Source of the DNA: Flavobacterium luteum
Lineage (GTDB): Bacteria > Bacteroidota > Bacteroidia > Flavobacteriales > Flavobacteriaceae
Assembly (NCBI RefSeq): GCF_008806775.1
Contig: NZ_WAEM01000003.1
Coordinates: forward strand, 124,001 to 188,000
Length of the DNA stretch: 64,000 bases
Direction: 5' to 3'
Shown here: positions 8,813-17,312 of the stretch, one piece after another
Position numbering within the stretch: position 1 is the first letter of the stretch
Layout of the letters: every line of letters begins with the position of its first letter
Program-made: the position numbers and the translations under genes
Notes under the pieces: model-generated
The model's input: the letters and a program-made list of their open reading frames with translations, nothing else
Databases searched by the model: none
What the model was told of the DNA's origin: nothing

Positions 8813-9865
8813 CTAATTTTTGAAACTATTTTTACTTTTTTCTACAAAATTATATATCACAATAGGAAAAGGAAATTGCAAAAGTGCTTCATAATCTATT
8901 CCAATATCAATATTTCCTTTTACAGTAACTTTCCAAAACTTTATATGTAAATGTTGGTGCGACAATTTATGAATTTGAGGTATAACATTTAATTCTGACA
9001 TAGAAATAATATCATTTTCTATAAATAATTGCTCTTGAATTTGTTTAGAAATAAATTCGAAATCCTCTACTCTTTCAGTTTCAATTAATGGAAATTCATA
9101 CAAATTATGCCAAATGCCTTTTTCAGAACGTTTTTGAATAATTGTATTCTCCTGCTCATCTAAGAAAACAAAATAATTAAAATACCGATTTCTTACTTTC
9201 AATTTCTTTGATTTTACTGGTAACAAATTGACTTTCTTTTTTTGTAAAGCCAAGCAACCTGAATTTAAAACACAACTTAAGCAGTTTGGGCTTTTAGGAA
9301 CACATTGCAAAGCACCAAATTCCATTATGGCTTGATTGAATAATCCTGGATTATTTTTGTCCATTAATTCAAAAGCCAATTCAGAAAACTCTTTTTTTGT
9401 AGATGCGATTGCAATATCGGTTTCAATGTCAAAATAACGAGACAAAACCCGAAACACATTTCCGTCAACAACTGGGACCGCTTCATTATAGGAAAAAGAA
9501 GCGATAGCCGCAGCGGTATATTCGCCAATTCCTTTTAGTTTTAATAATTCGACATACGATTTTGGAAAAACACCATTCATTTCAAAAGCTACTTTTTGAG
9601 CCGTTTTGTGCAGATTTCGAGCGCGAGAATAATACCCTAAACCTTGCCATAATTTTAAAACCTGCTCTTCAGACGCATTTGCCAAATCGAAAACAGTAGG
9701 AAAAGTTGTGGTGAAAGCAAAAAAATAGGGCATTCCTTGCGCTACTCGAGTCTGTTGTAACATGATTTCTGACAGCCAAATGAAGTACGGATTTTGAGTA
9801 TTTCGCCAAGGCAAATCACGCTTGTTTTGTAAATACCATTTGGCTAAGGAGTTAGTAAAATTCAT
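8813..9865 (-). CDS. mutY: A/G-specific adenine glycosylase
   Basis: This 350-residue protein has the helix-hairpin-helix LKGIGEYTAAAIASF near residue 110 and the catalytic region VVDGNVFRVLSRY. The four cysteines of the 4Fe-4S cluster have exact C-x6-C-x2-C-x5-C spacing (CVPKSPNCLSCVLNSGC, near residue 190). A C-terminal NUDIX-like 8-oxoG recognition domain follows (about 225-340). It removes adenine mispaired with 8-oxoguanine. It is divergent from hup and is the first gene of the mutY-ssb-gldE-gldD run. Confidence 0.96.
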   Translation of the reverse strand: MNFTNSLAKWYLQNKRDLPWRNTQNPYFIWLSEIMLQQTRVAQGMPYFFAFTTTFPTVFDLANASEEQVLKLWQGLGYYSRARNLHKTAQKVAFEMNGVFPKSYVELLKLKGIGEYTAAAIASFSYNEAVPVVDGNVFRVLSRYFDIETDIAIASTKKEFSELAFELMDKNNPGLFNQAIMEFGALQCVPKSPNCLSCVLNSGCLALQKKKVNLLPVKSKKLKVRNRYFNYFVFLDEQENTIIQKRSEKGIWHNLYEFPLIETERVEDFEFISKQIQEQLFIENDIISMSELNVIPQIHKLSHQHLHIKFWKVTVKGNIDIGIDYEALLQFPFPIVIYNFVEKSKNSFKN

Positions 9866-9924
9866 CAGTTATTTATTGGTTAACAAAAGTATATGTTTAT
9901 GTAATTAAATTTTAATGAATTAGG

Positions 9925-9956
9925 TTGATTAATTGTTTTTTAAATTCATATATTTG
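9925..9956 (+). promoter_or_regulatory. Promoter of the HU/IHF gene
   Basis: TTG at 9925-9927 and TATATTTG at 9949-9956 are spaced by 21 bases. The predicted start of transcription (about 9962) lies downstream of the ATG-like codon at 9925, which rules that upstream start out and supports the ATG at 10000. Confidence 0.75.
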
Positions 9957-9999
9957 CAACCTCAAAAAAAATATCACTCAATATAAAATACGAAAGAAA

Positions 10000-10290
10000 A
10001 TGACGAAAGCAGATATCGTAGCAAAAATTTCAGAAAAATTAGGTCTTGAAAAAGGAGATGTTCAAGCAACAGTTGAAACATTTATGGAAGAAGTAAAAAA
10101 CTCTCTTGAAACTGGAGATAATGTTTACTTAAGAGGTTTTGGTAGTTTTATCATCAAAACAAGAGCAGAAAAAACAGGTAGAAATATTTCTAAAAATACA
10201 ACTATCAAAATTCCAGCACACAACATCCCAGCATTTAAACCTGCAAAAGTGTTTGTAGAAGGTGTAAAAACGAATAACGAAGCAAAATAA
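10000..10290 (+). CDS. hup: HU/IHF-family DNA-binding protein
   Basis: This protein has 96 residues from MTKADIVAKISEKLGLEKGDV. It has the two N-terminal helices, the signature GFGSFIIKTRAEKTGRNISKNTTI, and the beta-arm tip IPAHNIPAFKPAK that inserts into the minor groove. It is a nucleoid protein that bends DNA. A 25-codon in-frame extension upstream is excluded because it contains the promoter. The next gene, a tiny basic protein, follows after 30 bases and is probably on the same transcript. Confidence 0.95.
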   Translation: MTKADIVAKISEKLGLEKGDVQATVETFMEEVKNSLETGDNVYLRGFGSFIIKTRAEKTGRNISKNTTIKIPAHNIPAFKPAKVFVEGVKTNNEAK

Positions 10291-10320
10291 AAATATTTAT
10301 TAATCACAAAATCACCAACT

Positions 10321-10413
10321 ATGCCAAGTGGTAAAAAAAGAAAAAGACATAAGGTAGCGACGCACAAACGTAAAAAAAGAGCAAGAGCTAACCGTCACAA
10401 AAAGAAAAAGTAG
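10321..10413 (+). CDS. 30-residue extremely basic protein, probable ribosomal protein (bL38 or AURKAIP1/COX24-like)
   Basis: The short frame reads MPSGKKRKRHKVATHKRK and then KRARANRHKKKK: 30 residues, almost half Lys or Arg, with three His and no acidic residue. It starts 30 bases after hup and is closed by a strong terminator whose left arm overlaps its own stop codon, so the stretch is transcribed with hup and is not random. From memory, near-identical peptides follow hup in many Bacteroidota. A novel small ribosomal protein (bL38) was reported in the F. johnsoniae ribosome structure, and mitochondrial mS38 and mycobacterial bS22 have similar compositions. I cannot confirm from here which of these it is. 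Confidence 0.8.
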   Translation: MPSGKKRKRHKVATHKRKKRARANRHKKKK

Positions 10414-10433
10414 TCTAAAAACTACTTTTTTTC
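10405..10433 (+). terminator. Terminator overlapping the stop codon of the basic protein gene
   Basis: AAAAAGTAGT (10405-10414) and ACTACTTTTT (10421-10430) form a perfect 10-base stem with a six-base loop, followed by more T residues. The TAG stop (10411-10413) is inside the left arm. Confidence 0.9.
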
Positions 10434-10469
10434 TTTTTAAACGTTCATTGAAATTGAGATTGCAGATAT

Positions 10470-10517
10470 AAAAATCTAAAATTAATTCCGATAATTATCG
10501 GAACAAAAATCTAAAAT
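10470..10517. repeat. 18-base palindrome flanked by direct repeats
   Basis: The palindrome TTCCGATAATTATCGGAA at 10486-10503 is flanked by two copies of AAAAATCTAAAAT (10470 and 10505). A similar AAAATCTAAAATCTAA string occurs just after 48914. It lies in the 240-base spacer before rng, which otherwise holds a GTTG/CAAC-rich imperfect inverted repeat and no gene. The function is unknown; it may be a leader hairpin. Confidence 0.45.
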
Positions 10518-10662
10518 CTCCCCGGGTACAATACCTGTAAAATTATTGTTTAATCCATCCTTACTGAAAAGTTGAAGATTGGTGGTTGAAAGTTGATAGG
10601 TTTTATCCGACAACCAACAACCAGCGGTCAACAACCCATTTGTTTGGATAAAAATGTACAGC

Positions 10663-12207
10663 ATGAATAAAGAATTAATCATCCGATCTAGTTCTGAAGC
10701 CGTAGATTTTGCCTTATTAAAAGATGGAAAACTAATTGAATTACACAAAGAACAAGAAACAAGCAAGTTCCAAGTTGGCGATATTTTTATCGCTAAAATC
10801 AGGAAACCTGTTGCTGGCTTAAATGCTGCTTTTGTAAATGTAGGCTTCGAAAAAGACGCTTTTTTACATTATCACGATTTGGGTCCTAATCTTGCTTCTC
10901 AACTGAAATTCATAAAACTTGTAAGCGCAGGTAAATTAAAAGATTTCTCCCTAAAAACCTTTCAGTTTGAAAAAGAGATTGATAAAGATGGCACAGTAGC
11001 AAATGTTTTAAATGCCAATCAATCTATTTTAGTACAAGTTGTAAAAGAACCAATATCGACCAAAGGACCAAGAATTAGCTCTGAGCTATCTCTTGCAGGA
11101 AGATTTATTGTTCTTGTTCCATTCTCTGACCGAGTTTCTATTTCTCAAAAAATAGAAGAAAAAGGAGAAAAAGACCGACTTAAAAAATTAGTACAATCAA
11201 TCAAACCAAAAGGATTTGGTGTTATTGTTCGCACAGTAGCCGAAGGCAAAAGCACAGTAGAATTAGAAAAAGATTTGCAGAACCTGTTAGACAGATGGAC
11301 TGCAATGTGTAAAAAATTACCAACTGCTCATCATCCGTCAAAAGTTTTAGGAGAACTCAATAGAGCTTCTTCGATACTAAGAGACGTTTTTAACGATACC
11401 TTTAGTGGTATTTATATAGATGACGAAGAGTTGTACAACGAAACCAAGGACTATGTTCAAGAAATAGCGCCTTCAAAACAATCAATTGTTAAGTTTTATC
11501 AATCTAATGACACTCCTATTTTTGAGAAGTTCAACATAGAGAGACAAATCAAGACTTCTTTTGGAAAAACGGTTTCCATGAGTAAAGGGGCTTATCTTAT
11601 TATAGAACATACTGAAGCGCTGCACGTTATAGATGTAAACAGCGGCAACCGTTCTAATAAAGCCACCAATCAGGAAGACACTGCCATGGAAGTAAATATG
11701 ATTGCCGCAGCAGAAATCGCCAGACAATTGCGTTTGCGAGATATGGGCGGAATTATAGTTATTGATTTTATCGATATGTCGAATCCTGAAAACAGAAAAG
11801 TATTATTCGACTTCCTTAGAGAAGAAATGAATGATGATAAAGCCAAGCATAAAATCTTACCTCCGAGTAAATTTGGATTAGTTCAAATAACAAGACAAAG
11901 AGTAAGACCAGAAGTAAACATTAAAACTAGAGAAGAAGATCCAAACAATATTGAAGGCGAAATTGAAGCGCCAATTTTAATTATTGATAAAATTACTTCC
12001 GATTTAGAACGAATTTTAAAAACCCACAACAAAGTTGTCCTTAATGTACATCCGTTTGTGGCTGCATACCTCAGTAAAGGTTTTCCATCATTACGTTCAA
12101 AATGGTTTTTTGAACATAAAAAATGGGTGAAAATCATACCACGTGACGCTTACACGTATTTAGAGTATCATTTCTACGATAAAAAAGGAAATGTTATTAC
12201 AGAATAA
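10663..12207 (+). CDS. rng: Ribonuclease G/E family endoribonuclease
   Basis: The protein has 514 residues from MNKELIIRSSSEAVDFALLKDG. An ATG three codons earlier (10654) is possible but less family-like. An S1-type region (about 35-130) is followed by the RNase H-like/5'-sensor region and the catalytic aspartates in HVIDVNSGNRS (near 320) and IIVIDFIDMSNPENR (near 365). The length is that of RNase G; the long disordered degradosome arm of RNase E is absent. It matures rRNA and starts mRNA decay. Confidence 0.94.
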   Translation: MNKELIIRSSSEAVDFALLKDGKLIELHKEQETSKFQVGDIFIAKIRKPVAGLNAAFVNVGFEKDAFLHYHDLGPNLASQLKFIKLVSAGKLKDFSLKTFQFEKEIDKDGTVANVLNANQSILVQVVKEPISTKGPRISSELSLAGRFIVLVPFSDRVSISQKIEEKGEKDRLKKLVQSIKPKGFGVIVRTVAEGKSTVELEKDLQNLLDRWTAMCKKLPTAHHPSKVLGELNRASSILRDVFNDTFSGIYIDDEELYNETKDYVQEIAPSKQSIVKFYQSNDTPIFEKFNIERQIKTSFGKTVSMSKGAYLIIEHTEALHVIDVNSGNRSNKATNQEDTAMEVNMIAAAEIARQLRLRDMGGIIVIDFIDMSNPENRKVLFDFLREEMNDDKAKHKILPPSKFGLVQITRQRVRPEVNIKTREEDPNNIEGEIEAPILIIDKITSDLERILKTHNKVVLNVHPFVAAYLSKGFPSLRSKWFFEHKKWVKIIPRDAYTYLEYHFYDKKGNVITE

Positions 12208-12210
12208 AAT

Positions 12211-12243
12211 AAAACCGCCTTTCGTGAGATTGGCGGTTTTTTT
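12211..12243. terminator. Bidirectional terminator between rng and accC
   Basis: AAAACCGCC (12211-12219) pairs with GGCGGTTTT (12232-12240) and is followed by T residues. On the minus strand it also ends in a T tract, so it serves both convergent genes. Confidence 0.88.
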
Positions 12244-12263
12244 ATGGCTTAAGTTTATGAGAT

Positions 12264-13610
12264 TTACTCTGGATCATCCATTTTAAAAGTATCCATAAAT
12301 GCTGTGGTATAGTCGCCTTCAACATATTTTGGGTCGTCCATTAATTGTCTATGAAAAGGAATGGTAGTTTTAATGCCTTCAATAACAAATTCATCTAAGG
12401 CTCTTTTCATTTTATTTATAGCTTCTTGACGCGTTTGTGCTGTGGTAATGAGCTTTGCAATCATAGAATCATAGTTTGGTGGAATAGAATATCCTGAATA
12501 AACGTGAGTATCTAGTCGAACGCCGTGACCCCCTGGAGTGTGTAATGTGGTAATTTTTCCCGGTGAAGGGCGGAAATCATTATAAGGATCTTCGGCATTA
12601 ATTCGGCATTCTATAGCATGTAATTGAGGTAAATAATTTTTACCCGAAATTGGCACTCCCGCAGCCACAAGTATTTGCTCTCTTATTAAATCATAGTCTA
12701 TTACTTGCTCCGTTATAGGGTGTTCGACCTGAATACGTGTATTCATTTCCATGAAGTAAAAGTTTCTATGTTTGTCTACTAAAAACTCTACAGTTCCTGC
12801 ACCTTCATATTTTATATATTCAGCTGCTTTTACGGCTGCTAATCCCATTCTATCTCTTAATTCATCCGTCATGAAAGGAGAAGGTGTTTCTTCTGTCAAT
12901 TTTTGATGACGACGTTGAACCGAACAATCTCTTTCAGATAAATGACAGGCTTTTCCATAAGCATCACCAACAACCTGAATTTCTATATGTCTAGGCTCTT
13001 CTATTAATTTCTCTAAATACATTCCGTCATTTCCAAAAGCGGCTGCCGATTCTTGGCGAGCACTTTCCCATGCTTTTAGCAAATCTTCTTTTTTCCAAAC
13101 GGCACGCATTCCTTTTCCTCCACCTCCAGCGGTTGCTTTTAACATTACTGGATAACCGAACTCGTCTGCAATGCTTTCTGCTTGTTCATATGATTCTAAA
13201 ATTCCCTCCGATCCAGGAACACAAGGTACACCCGCAGCTTTCATTGTAGCTTTAGCAGATGCTTTATCTCCCATTCGGTCAATCATTTCTGGAGAAGCTC
13301 CAATAAACTTTATACCGTGTTCTTGACAAATTTTAGAAAATTTAGCATTTTCTGAAAGAAAACCATACCCCGGATGGATGGCATCTGCATTTGTAATTTC
13401 TGCAGCAGCAATAATATTAGACATCTTTAAGTAGGACAAATTACTTGGTGGTGGGCCAATACAAACCGCTTCATCAGCAAATTTAACATGCAAACTTTCG
13501 GCATCGGCAGTAGAGTAAACGGCAACAGTTTTAATTCCCATTTCTCTACAAGTACGAATAATACGAAGTGCAATTTCTCCTCTATTGGCAATCAATATTT
13601 TTTTAAACAT
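12264..13610 (-). CDS. accC: Acetyl-CoA carboxylase, biotin carboxylase subunit
   Basis: This 448-residue ATP-grasp enzyme begins [19 protein letters not shown]. It carries the glycine-rich loop [12 protein letters not shown] (near 160), the carboxylation region [14 protein letters not shown] (near 285) and the C-terminal biotin-carboxylase domain. It carboxylates biotin on AccB with ATP and bicarbonate, the first step of malonyl-CoA formation. It lies 88 bases downstream of accB, last in the fabH-accB-accC run. The carboxyltransferase subunits are not in the window. Confidence 0.97.
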   Translation of the reverse strand: MFKKILIANRGEIALRIIRTCREMGIKTVAVYSTADAESLHVKFADEAVCIGPPPSNLSYLKMSNIIAAAEITNADAIHPGYGFLSENAKFSKICQEHGIKFIGASPEMIDRMGDKASAKATMKAAGVPCVPGSEGILESYEQAESIADEFGYPVMLKATAGGGGKGMRAVWKKEDLLKAWESARQESAAAFGNDGMYLEKLIEEPRHIEIQVVGDAYGKACHLSERDCSVQRRHQKLTEETPSPFMTDELRDRMGLAAVKAAEYIKYEGAGTVEFLVDKHRNFYFMEMNTRIQVEHPITEQVIDYDLIREQILVAAGVPISGKNYLPQLHAIECRINAEDPYNDFRPSPGKITTLHTPGGHGVRLDTHVYSGYSIPPNYDSMIAKLITTAQTRQEAINKMKRALDEFVIEGIKTTIPFHRQLMDDPKYVEGDYTTAFMDTFKMDDPE

Positions 13611-13698
13611 CTTTTTATTAGATTATTAGATTAATTAGATTACTATATAGATTTTTGGATGTCAAAGAAATCCTAAATCTAAATTCCTAAATCTTAAA

Positions 13699-14181
13699 TT
13701 AAGACGGATCTACTAAAAATAACGGTTGATCAAATTCAACTGGAGACATATCATCTACAAGAATTTTAACGATTTTACCTGAAACTTCAGATTCTATTTC
13801 GTTAAAAAGTTTCATAGCTTCTATTACACAAAGCACATCGCCTTTTGCAATTGTATTACCTACTTCTGTAAACATTGGTTTGTCTGGCGAAGGTTTTCTA
13901 TAAAATGTTCCAATGATAGGCGATTTTATAGTAATATATTTTGAATTGTCATCTGCAGCAACTGGAACTGCCGCCACGGGAGCAACTGGAGCTATTTGTT
14001 GAGGAACTGCTTGTTGCAAAACATTTTGAGCTGGCATTTGTTGTACATAAGTAACATCTGATGAATTACCTTCTAACGTTGTTCTAATGGTAATTTTTAC
14101 ATCTCCTGTTTCTAATTTAACTTCAGCAACTCCTGAATTTGCTACAAACTTGATTAGATTTTGAATTTCTTTTATGTCCAT
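13699..14181 (-). CDS. accB: Acetyl-CoA carboxylase, biotin carboxyl carrier protein
   Basis: In this 160-residue protein the C-terminal biotinyl domain (about 83-160) has the canonical biotinylation motif EAMKLFNEI, with the modified Lys in the middle. It also has the usual thumb sequence, IGTFYRKPSPDKPMF. The N-terminal 30 residues are the dimerisation helix region (MDIKEIQNLIKFVANSG), followed by a Pro/Ala/Val/Gln linker. It carries biotin between AccC and the carboxyltransferase. It is 21 bases after fabH and is followed by accC. Confidence 0.97.
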   Translation of the reverse strand: MDIKEIQNLIKFVANSGVAEVKLETGDVKITIRTTLEGNSSDVTYVQQMPAQNVLQQAVPQQIAPVAPVAAVPVAADDNSKYITIKSPIIGTFYRKPSPDKPMFTEVGNTIAKGDVLCVIEAMKLFNEIESEVSGKIVKILVDDMSPVEFDQPLFLVDPS

Positions 14182-14202
14182 AATAATTTAGTTTTTATTT
14201 TA

Positions 14203-15198
14203 TTATTTGTTATATGCCCATTTTAAATATATAGAACCCCAAGTAAACCCTCCTCCAAAAGCAGCAAAAATAAGATTGTCGCCCTTTTTGAATTTATCTT
14301 CGAAATCGCTCAATAATAATGGCAAAGTGGCTGAAGTGGTATTTCCGTATCTTTGAATATTAATCAAAACTTTTTCTTCTTCGAGTTCCATTCTTCCTGA
14401 CGTTGCATCAATAATTCGTTTATTGGCTTGGTGTGCAATTAACCAATTTACATCGTCTTTGGTGAGATTATTTCGTTTCATTATTTGTTCGCTAACATCA
14501 GCCATTCCCATAACTGCGTATTTAAAAACGGTTTTCCCGTCTTGATAGATAAAATGCTGTCTGTTCTCAACTGTCTCTTTAGACGGAGGAAGTATTGAAC
14601 CTCCTGCGTCAATCTTTAAATACTCACGACCTATTCCATCACTTTTCAAAATCTCGTCTTGTAATCCTAATCCTTCGTGATTAGGCTCAAACAATGCTGC
14701 TCCAGCTCCGTCACCAAAAATAATACACGTTGCTCTATCAGTATAATCTAAAATTGATGACATTTTATCTGCTCCAATTAATAATACTTTTTTATATTTT
14801 CCTGATTGCACGTATGCAGAAGCTGCAGACATTCCGTATAGAAATCCCGAACAAGCTGCTTGAATATCGTATCCAAAAGCATTTAAAGCCCCTATTTGAG
14901 TGGCAACAAAAACAGCAGTAGCAGCAACAGGTAAATCAGGTGTGGTAGTTGCAACAAGGACTAAATCTATATCTAAAGGATTCACGTTACCTCTTTGTAA
15001 TAAATCTTTTGCAGCTTTAATACACAGATAGGAAGTGCCTAATCCGTCACCTTTTAATACTCGTCTTTCTTTAATTCCAGTACGAGAAGTGATCCATTCA
15101 TCATTGGTTTCTACCATCTTTTCTAGTTCAGAATTGGTAAGAACGAAATCAGGGACATAACCTCCAACAGCGGTTATAGCGGCAGTAATTGTACTCAT
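14203..15198 (-). CDS. fabH: 3-oxoacyl-ACP synthase III
   Basis: The protein has 331 residues from MSTITAAITAVGGYVPD. The frame extends 11 codons further upstream, but that part is not family-like. The triad is visible: Cys116 in DIQAACSGFL, His in WLIAHQANKRI and Asn in RYGNTTSATLP. It condenses acetyl-CoA (or branched starter acyl-CoA, as expected in Flavobacteriia) with malonyl-ACP to start fatty-acid synthesis. It lies between rpmF and accB. A weak terminator upstream suggests partly separate transcription from rpmF. Confidence 0.96.
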   Translation of the reverse strand: MSTITAAITAVGGYVPDFVLTNSELEKMVETNDEWITSRTGIKERRVLKGDGLGTSYLCIKAAKDLLQRGNVNPLDIDLVLVATTTPDLPVAATAVFVATQIGALNAFGYDIQAACSGFLYGMSAASAYVQSGKYKKVLLIGADKMSSILDYTDRATCIIFGDGAGAALFEPNHEGLGLQDEILKSDGIGREYLKIDAGGSILPPSKETVENRQHFIYQDGKTVFKYAVMGMADVSEQIMKRNNLTKDDVNWLIAHQANKRIIDATSGRMELEEEKVLINIQRYGNTTSATLPLLLSDFEDKFKKGDNLIFAAFGGGFTWGSIYLKWAYNK

Positions 15199-15313
15199 AA
15201 GTATAAAATTTTCTAACGAAAAGTAACACATTCATTAGAGGTGGAAATTACAAAAAAAATTTAAATCAATTCGTATTATCAACGCTTATTTAGCTAAAAT
15301 TAGAAACAACAAA

Positions 15314-15337
15314 AAAACTCCCACAATGGTGAGAGTT
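15314..15337 (-). terminator. Terminator after rpmF
   Basis: On the minus strand AAACTCTCAC pairs with GTGGGAGTTT (one T-G pair) around a CATT loop and runs into seven T residues. It lies between rpmF and fabH and probably reduces read-through. Confidence 0.75.
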
Positions 15338-15360
15338 TCCGTATATTCTATAGAAAAATA

Positions 15361-15558
15361 TTAAGCAAGTGCAACAGTTGATTTATCAACTACTACTTGA
15401 CCTCTGTAGTACATTTTACCTTCGTGCCAATATGCCCTGTGGTATAAATGCGCTTCTCCAGTTATTGGACAAGTTGCTATTTGCGCTACCGTAGCTTTGT
15501 AATGAGTTCTTCTCTTATCTCTTCTTGTTTTCGAGATTTTTCTTTTAGGATGTGCCAT
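15361..15558 (-). CDS. rpmF: 50S ribosomal protein L32
   Basis: This 65-residue protein begins [23 protein letters not shown], the invariant L32 start. The zinc-ribbon region reads [15 protein letters not shown] and has a single cysteine where zinc-binding L32 has four, so this is the zinc-independent (C-) form. It follows the DUF177 gene by 9 bases, a pairing conserved across bacteria. Confidence 0.97.
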   Translation of the reverse strand: MAHPKRKISKTRRDKRRTHYKATVAQIATCPITGEAHLYHRAYWHEGKMYYRGQVVVDKSTVALA

Positions 15559-15567
15559 TTTACTATA

Positions 15568-16110
15568 TTATTTATCCGTTAATAGTTTTTTTAATTTGTC
15601 CCAACGTGGGTCGGTATTCTCTTCTTGTAATATTTCTTCTTTTTTATTTTTCCCTGATAATTCGTTAAACTTATCAAGAACTGGAGTTTTTAAACTACCA
15701 TCTTTTATCCCGGGATGAACTCGTTTTAGAGGGACAGAAAGCACAATCATTTCATAAACATATTGTGAAATATCTATTTGGTGTTCTCCGTGTGGCACTA
15801 TTAACAACTCTTCGTTATCGTTGTTAAATTCTTCTCCAAAATTAACAATCAAGTTGATTTTCCCTTTAATGGGCAAATCAAACATCTCATTTGTTAAATC
15901 GCAAGACACATGAATAGTTCCTTTATGCTTAAAAGTTAGCTCCATTAAGGTGCTTTTCTTTTCTAAAACTACATTTACTTTGATATTAGAACTTTCAAAT
16001 TCATTATAATCAAAGTTTGCAAAGAACGTATTATCTACTTGATATTCAAACTGATGTTTTCCAAATTTTAAACCTATAAAAGGAATCAAATATTCATTTA
16101 ACTGCTTCAT
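15568..16110 (-). CDS. YceD/DUF177 family protein
   Basis: The protein has 180 residues from MKQLNEYLIPFIGLKFGKHQFEY. A start 12 codons earlier is excluded because it lies inside the promoter. The middle carries the DUF177 pattern of beta strands (VSCDLTNEMFDLPIKGKINLIVNFGEEF), although the usual CxRCL pair is reduced to one Cys. A C-terminal Lys/Glu-rich stretch ends TDPRWDKLKKLLTD, the typical family ending. DUF177 proteins have been linked to 23S rRNA accumulation and are found next to rpmF in bacteria and plastid lineages. Biochemical function is not fixed. Confidence 0.88.
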   Translation of the reverse strand: MKQLNEYLIPFIGLKFGKHQFEYQVDNTFFANFDYNEFESSNIKVNVVLEKKSTLMELTFKHKGTIHVSCDLTNEMFDLPIKGKINLIVNFGEEFNNDNEELLIVPHGEHQIDISQYVYEMIVLSVPLKRVHPGIKDGSLKTPVLDKFNELSGKNKKEEILQEENTDPRWDKLKKLLTDK

Positions 16111-16143
16111 CTCAACAACAATTTTCCGAATGATTCGGGAGCG

Positions 16144-16171
16144 CAAAGATATAAAATTATTAGATATTCAA
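16144..16171 (-). promoter_or_regulatory. Promoter of DUF177-rpmF
   Basis: On the minus strand TATCTTTG (complement of 16144-16151) and TTG (complement of 16169-16171) are 17 bases apart. The leader that follows contains the near-palindrome TTCCGAATCATTCGGAA (complement of about 16124-16140), which could form a hairpin just before the ATG at 16110. Confidence 0.7.
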
Positions 16172-16190
16172 AAGTGTTGAATGTATTTTT

Positions 16191-17255
16191 TTATCTATTA
16201 TTTTTTTCTTCTTGCTTTTCCCTTATTTTCATGGGGCTTACACTGATTTCCTTATATCTAACTCTGGAACTGTAAATATCTAACGCTAAATAAACAGCTT
16301 CTTTAAACGAATTAAAATCGGCCTTGTTTTTTCCAGCAATTTCGTAGGCTGTTCCGTGATCTGGAGAGGTTCTAATTTTGCTTAATCCCGCTGTATAATT
16401 GACTCCTTTACCAAAAGATAACGTTTTAAAAGGAATCAATCCTTGATCGTGATAGGCTGCAATTACCGCATCGTACTTCTCGTATTGGTTGTTTCCGAAA
16501 AAGCCATCGGCGGCAAAAGGTCCGAAAACTAAAGTCCCTTTGTCGAATATTTTTTTTATTGTAGGCTTTATTATTTCTTCATCTTCCTTACCAATTACTC
16601 CACCATCACCTGCATGTGGATTTAGTCCTAAAACAGCAATTTTAGGTTTATTGATACTAAAATCTTGAATCAAGGCTTTTTTTACTGTTTCAATTTTTTG
16701 AATAATTAATGCTTCCGTAAGATGTTTGGCTACTTCATTTACTGGGATGTGATCGGTTAATAAACCCACTCTCAAATTATCCTGAACCATTAGCATCAGC
16801 GCATTTCCTTCTAACTCTTGATCTAAATAATCAGTATGACCAGGAAACTTAAAATCTTCAGACTGAATATTGTATTTATTTATGGGCGCTGTAACTAAAA
16901 CATCTATCAAGCCTTCTTTTAAAGCTTTTGTAGCAGCAACAAATGATTTAATAGCTTGTTTTCCAACAGTTTCATCATTCACACCAAAATTCAAATCAAT
17001 TCCATCTCTCCAAACGTTTAAAACATTTATTTTGCCTAAAACGATTTGATCTAATCGATCTATACCGTGTAAAATTGAAGTCAATTCGAAAGTTTTCTTT
17101 ATAAAAGACAAGATTTTTACATTTGCAAAAATAACCGGCGTACACAATTCTAACATTCGTGGATCTTCGAAAGTCTTTAGTACCACTTCGCTTCCAATAC
17201 CGTTTAAATCTCCAATTGAAATTCCAACAATTATATTTTCTGCATTTTTTATCAT
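16191..17255 (-). CDS. pdxA: 4-hydroxythreonine-4-phosphate dehydrogenase
   Basis: This 354-residue protein begins MIKNAENIIVGISIGDLNGIGSEVV, the PdxA start. The metal/substrate residues are visible in FPGHTDYLDQ (near 135), NPHAGDGG (near 212), AAYHDQGLIPFK and SPDHGTAYEIAGK. It oxidises 4-phosphohydroxy-L-threonine in the DXP-dependent route to pyridoxal phosphate. The window also encodes Dxs, which supplies DXP. It lies divergent from ribE and upstream of DUF177, which has its own promoter. Confidence 0.96.
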   Translation of the reverse strand: MIKNAENIIVGISIGDLNGIGSEVVLKTFEDPRMLELCTPVIFANVKILSFIKKTFELTSILHGIDRLDQIVLGKINVLNVWRDGIDLNFGVNDETVGKQAIKSFVAATKALKEGLIDVLVTAPINKYNIQSEDFKFPGHTDYLDQELEGNALMLMVQDNLRVGLLTDHIPVNEVAKHLTEALIIQKIETVKKALIQDFSINKPKIAVLGLNPHAGDGGVIGKEDEEIIKPTIKKIFDKGTLVFGPFAADGFFGNNQYEKYDAVIAAYHDQGLIPFKTLSFGKGVNYTAGLSKIRTSPDHGTAYEIAGKNKADFNSFKEAVYLALDIYSSRVRYKEISVSPMKIREKQEEKNNR

Positions 17256-17275
17256 GACATCAAGTTATTTATCCC

Positions 17276-17296
17276 TAATTTTGAGGTGCAAATTTA
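17276..17296. promoter_or_regulatory. Back-to-back -7 boxes between pdxA and ribE
   Basis: TAATTTTG at 17276-17283 faces ribE and TAAATTTG (complement of 17289-17296) faces pdxA, with five bases between them. Neither has a strong -33 element, so this is tentative. If right, the two promoters compete for overlapping RNA polymerase sites. Confidence 0.45.
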
Positions 17297-17312
17297 GTAA
17301 AATAAAACTACA

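Noticed and set aside
9925..9999. Longer N-terminus for the HU/IHF protein
   Set aside because: The segment holds a good promoter and the extra residues do not resemble the family; MTKADIV is the canonical start.
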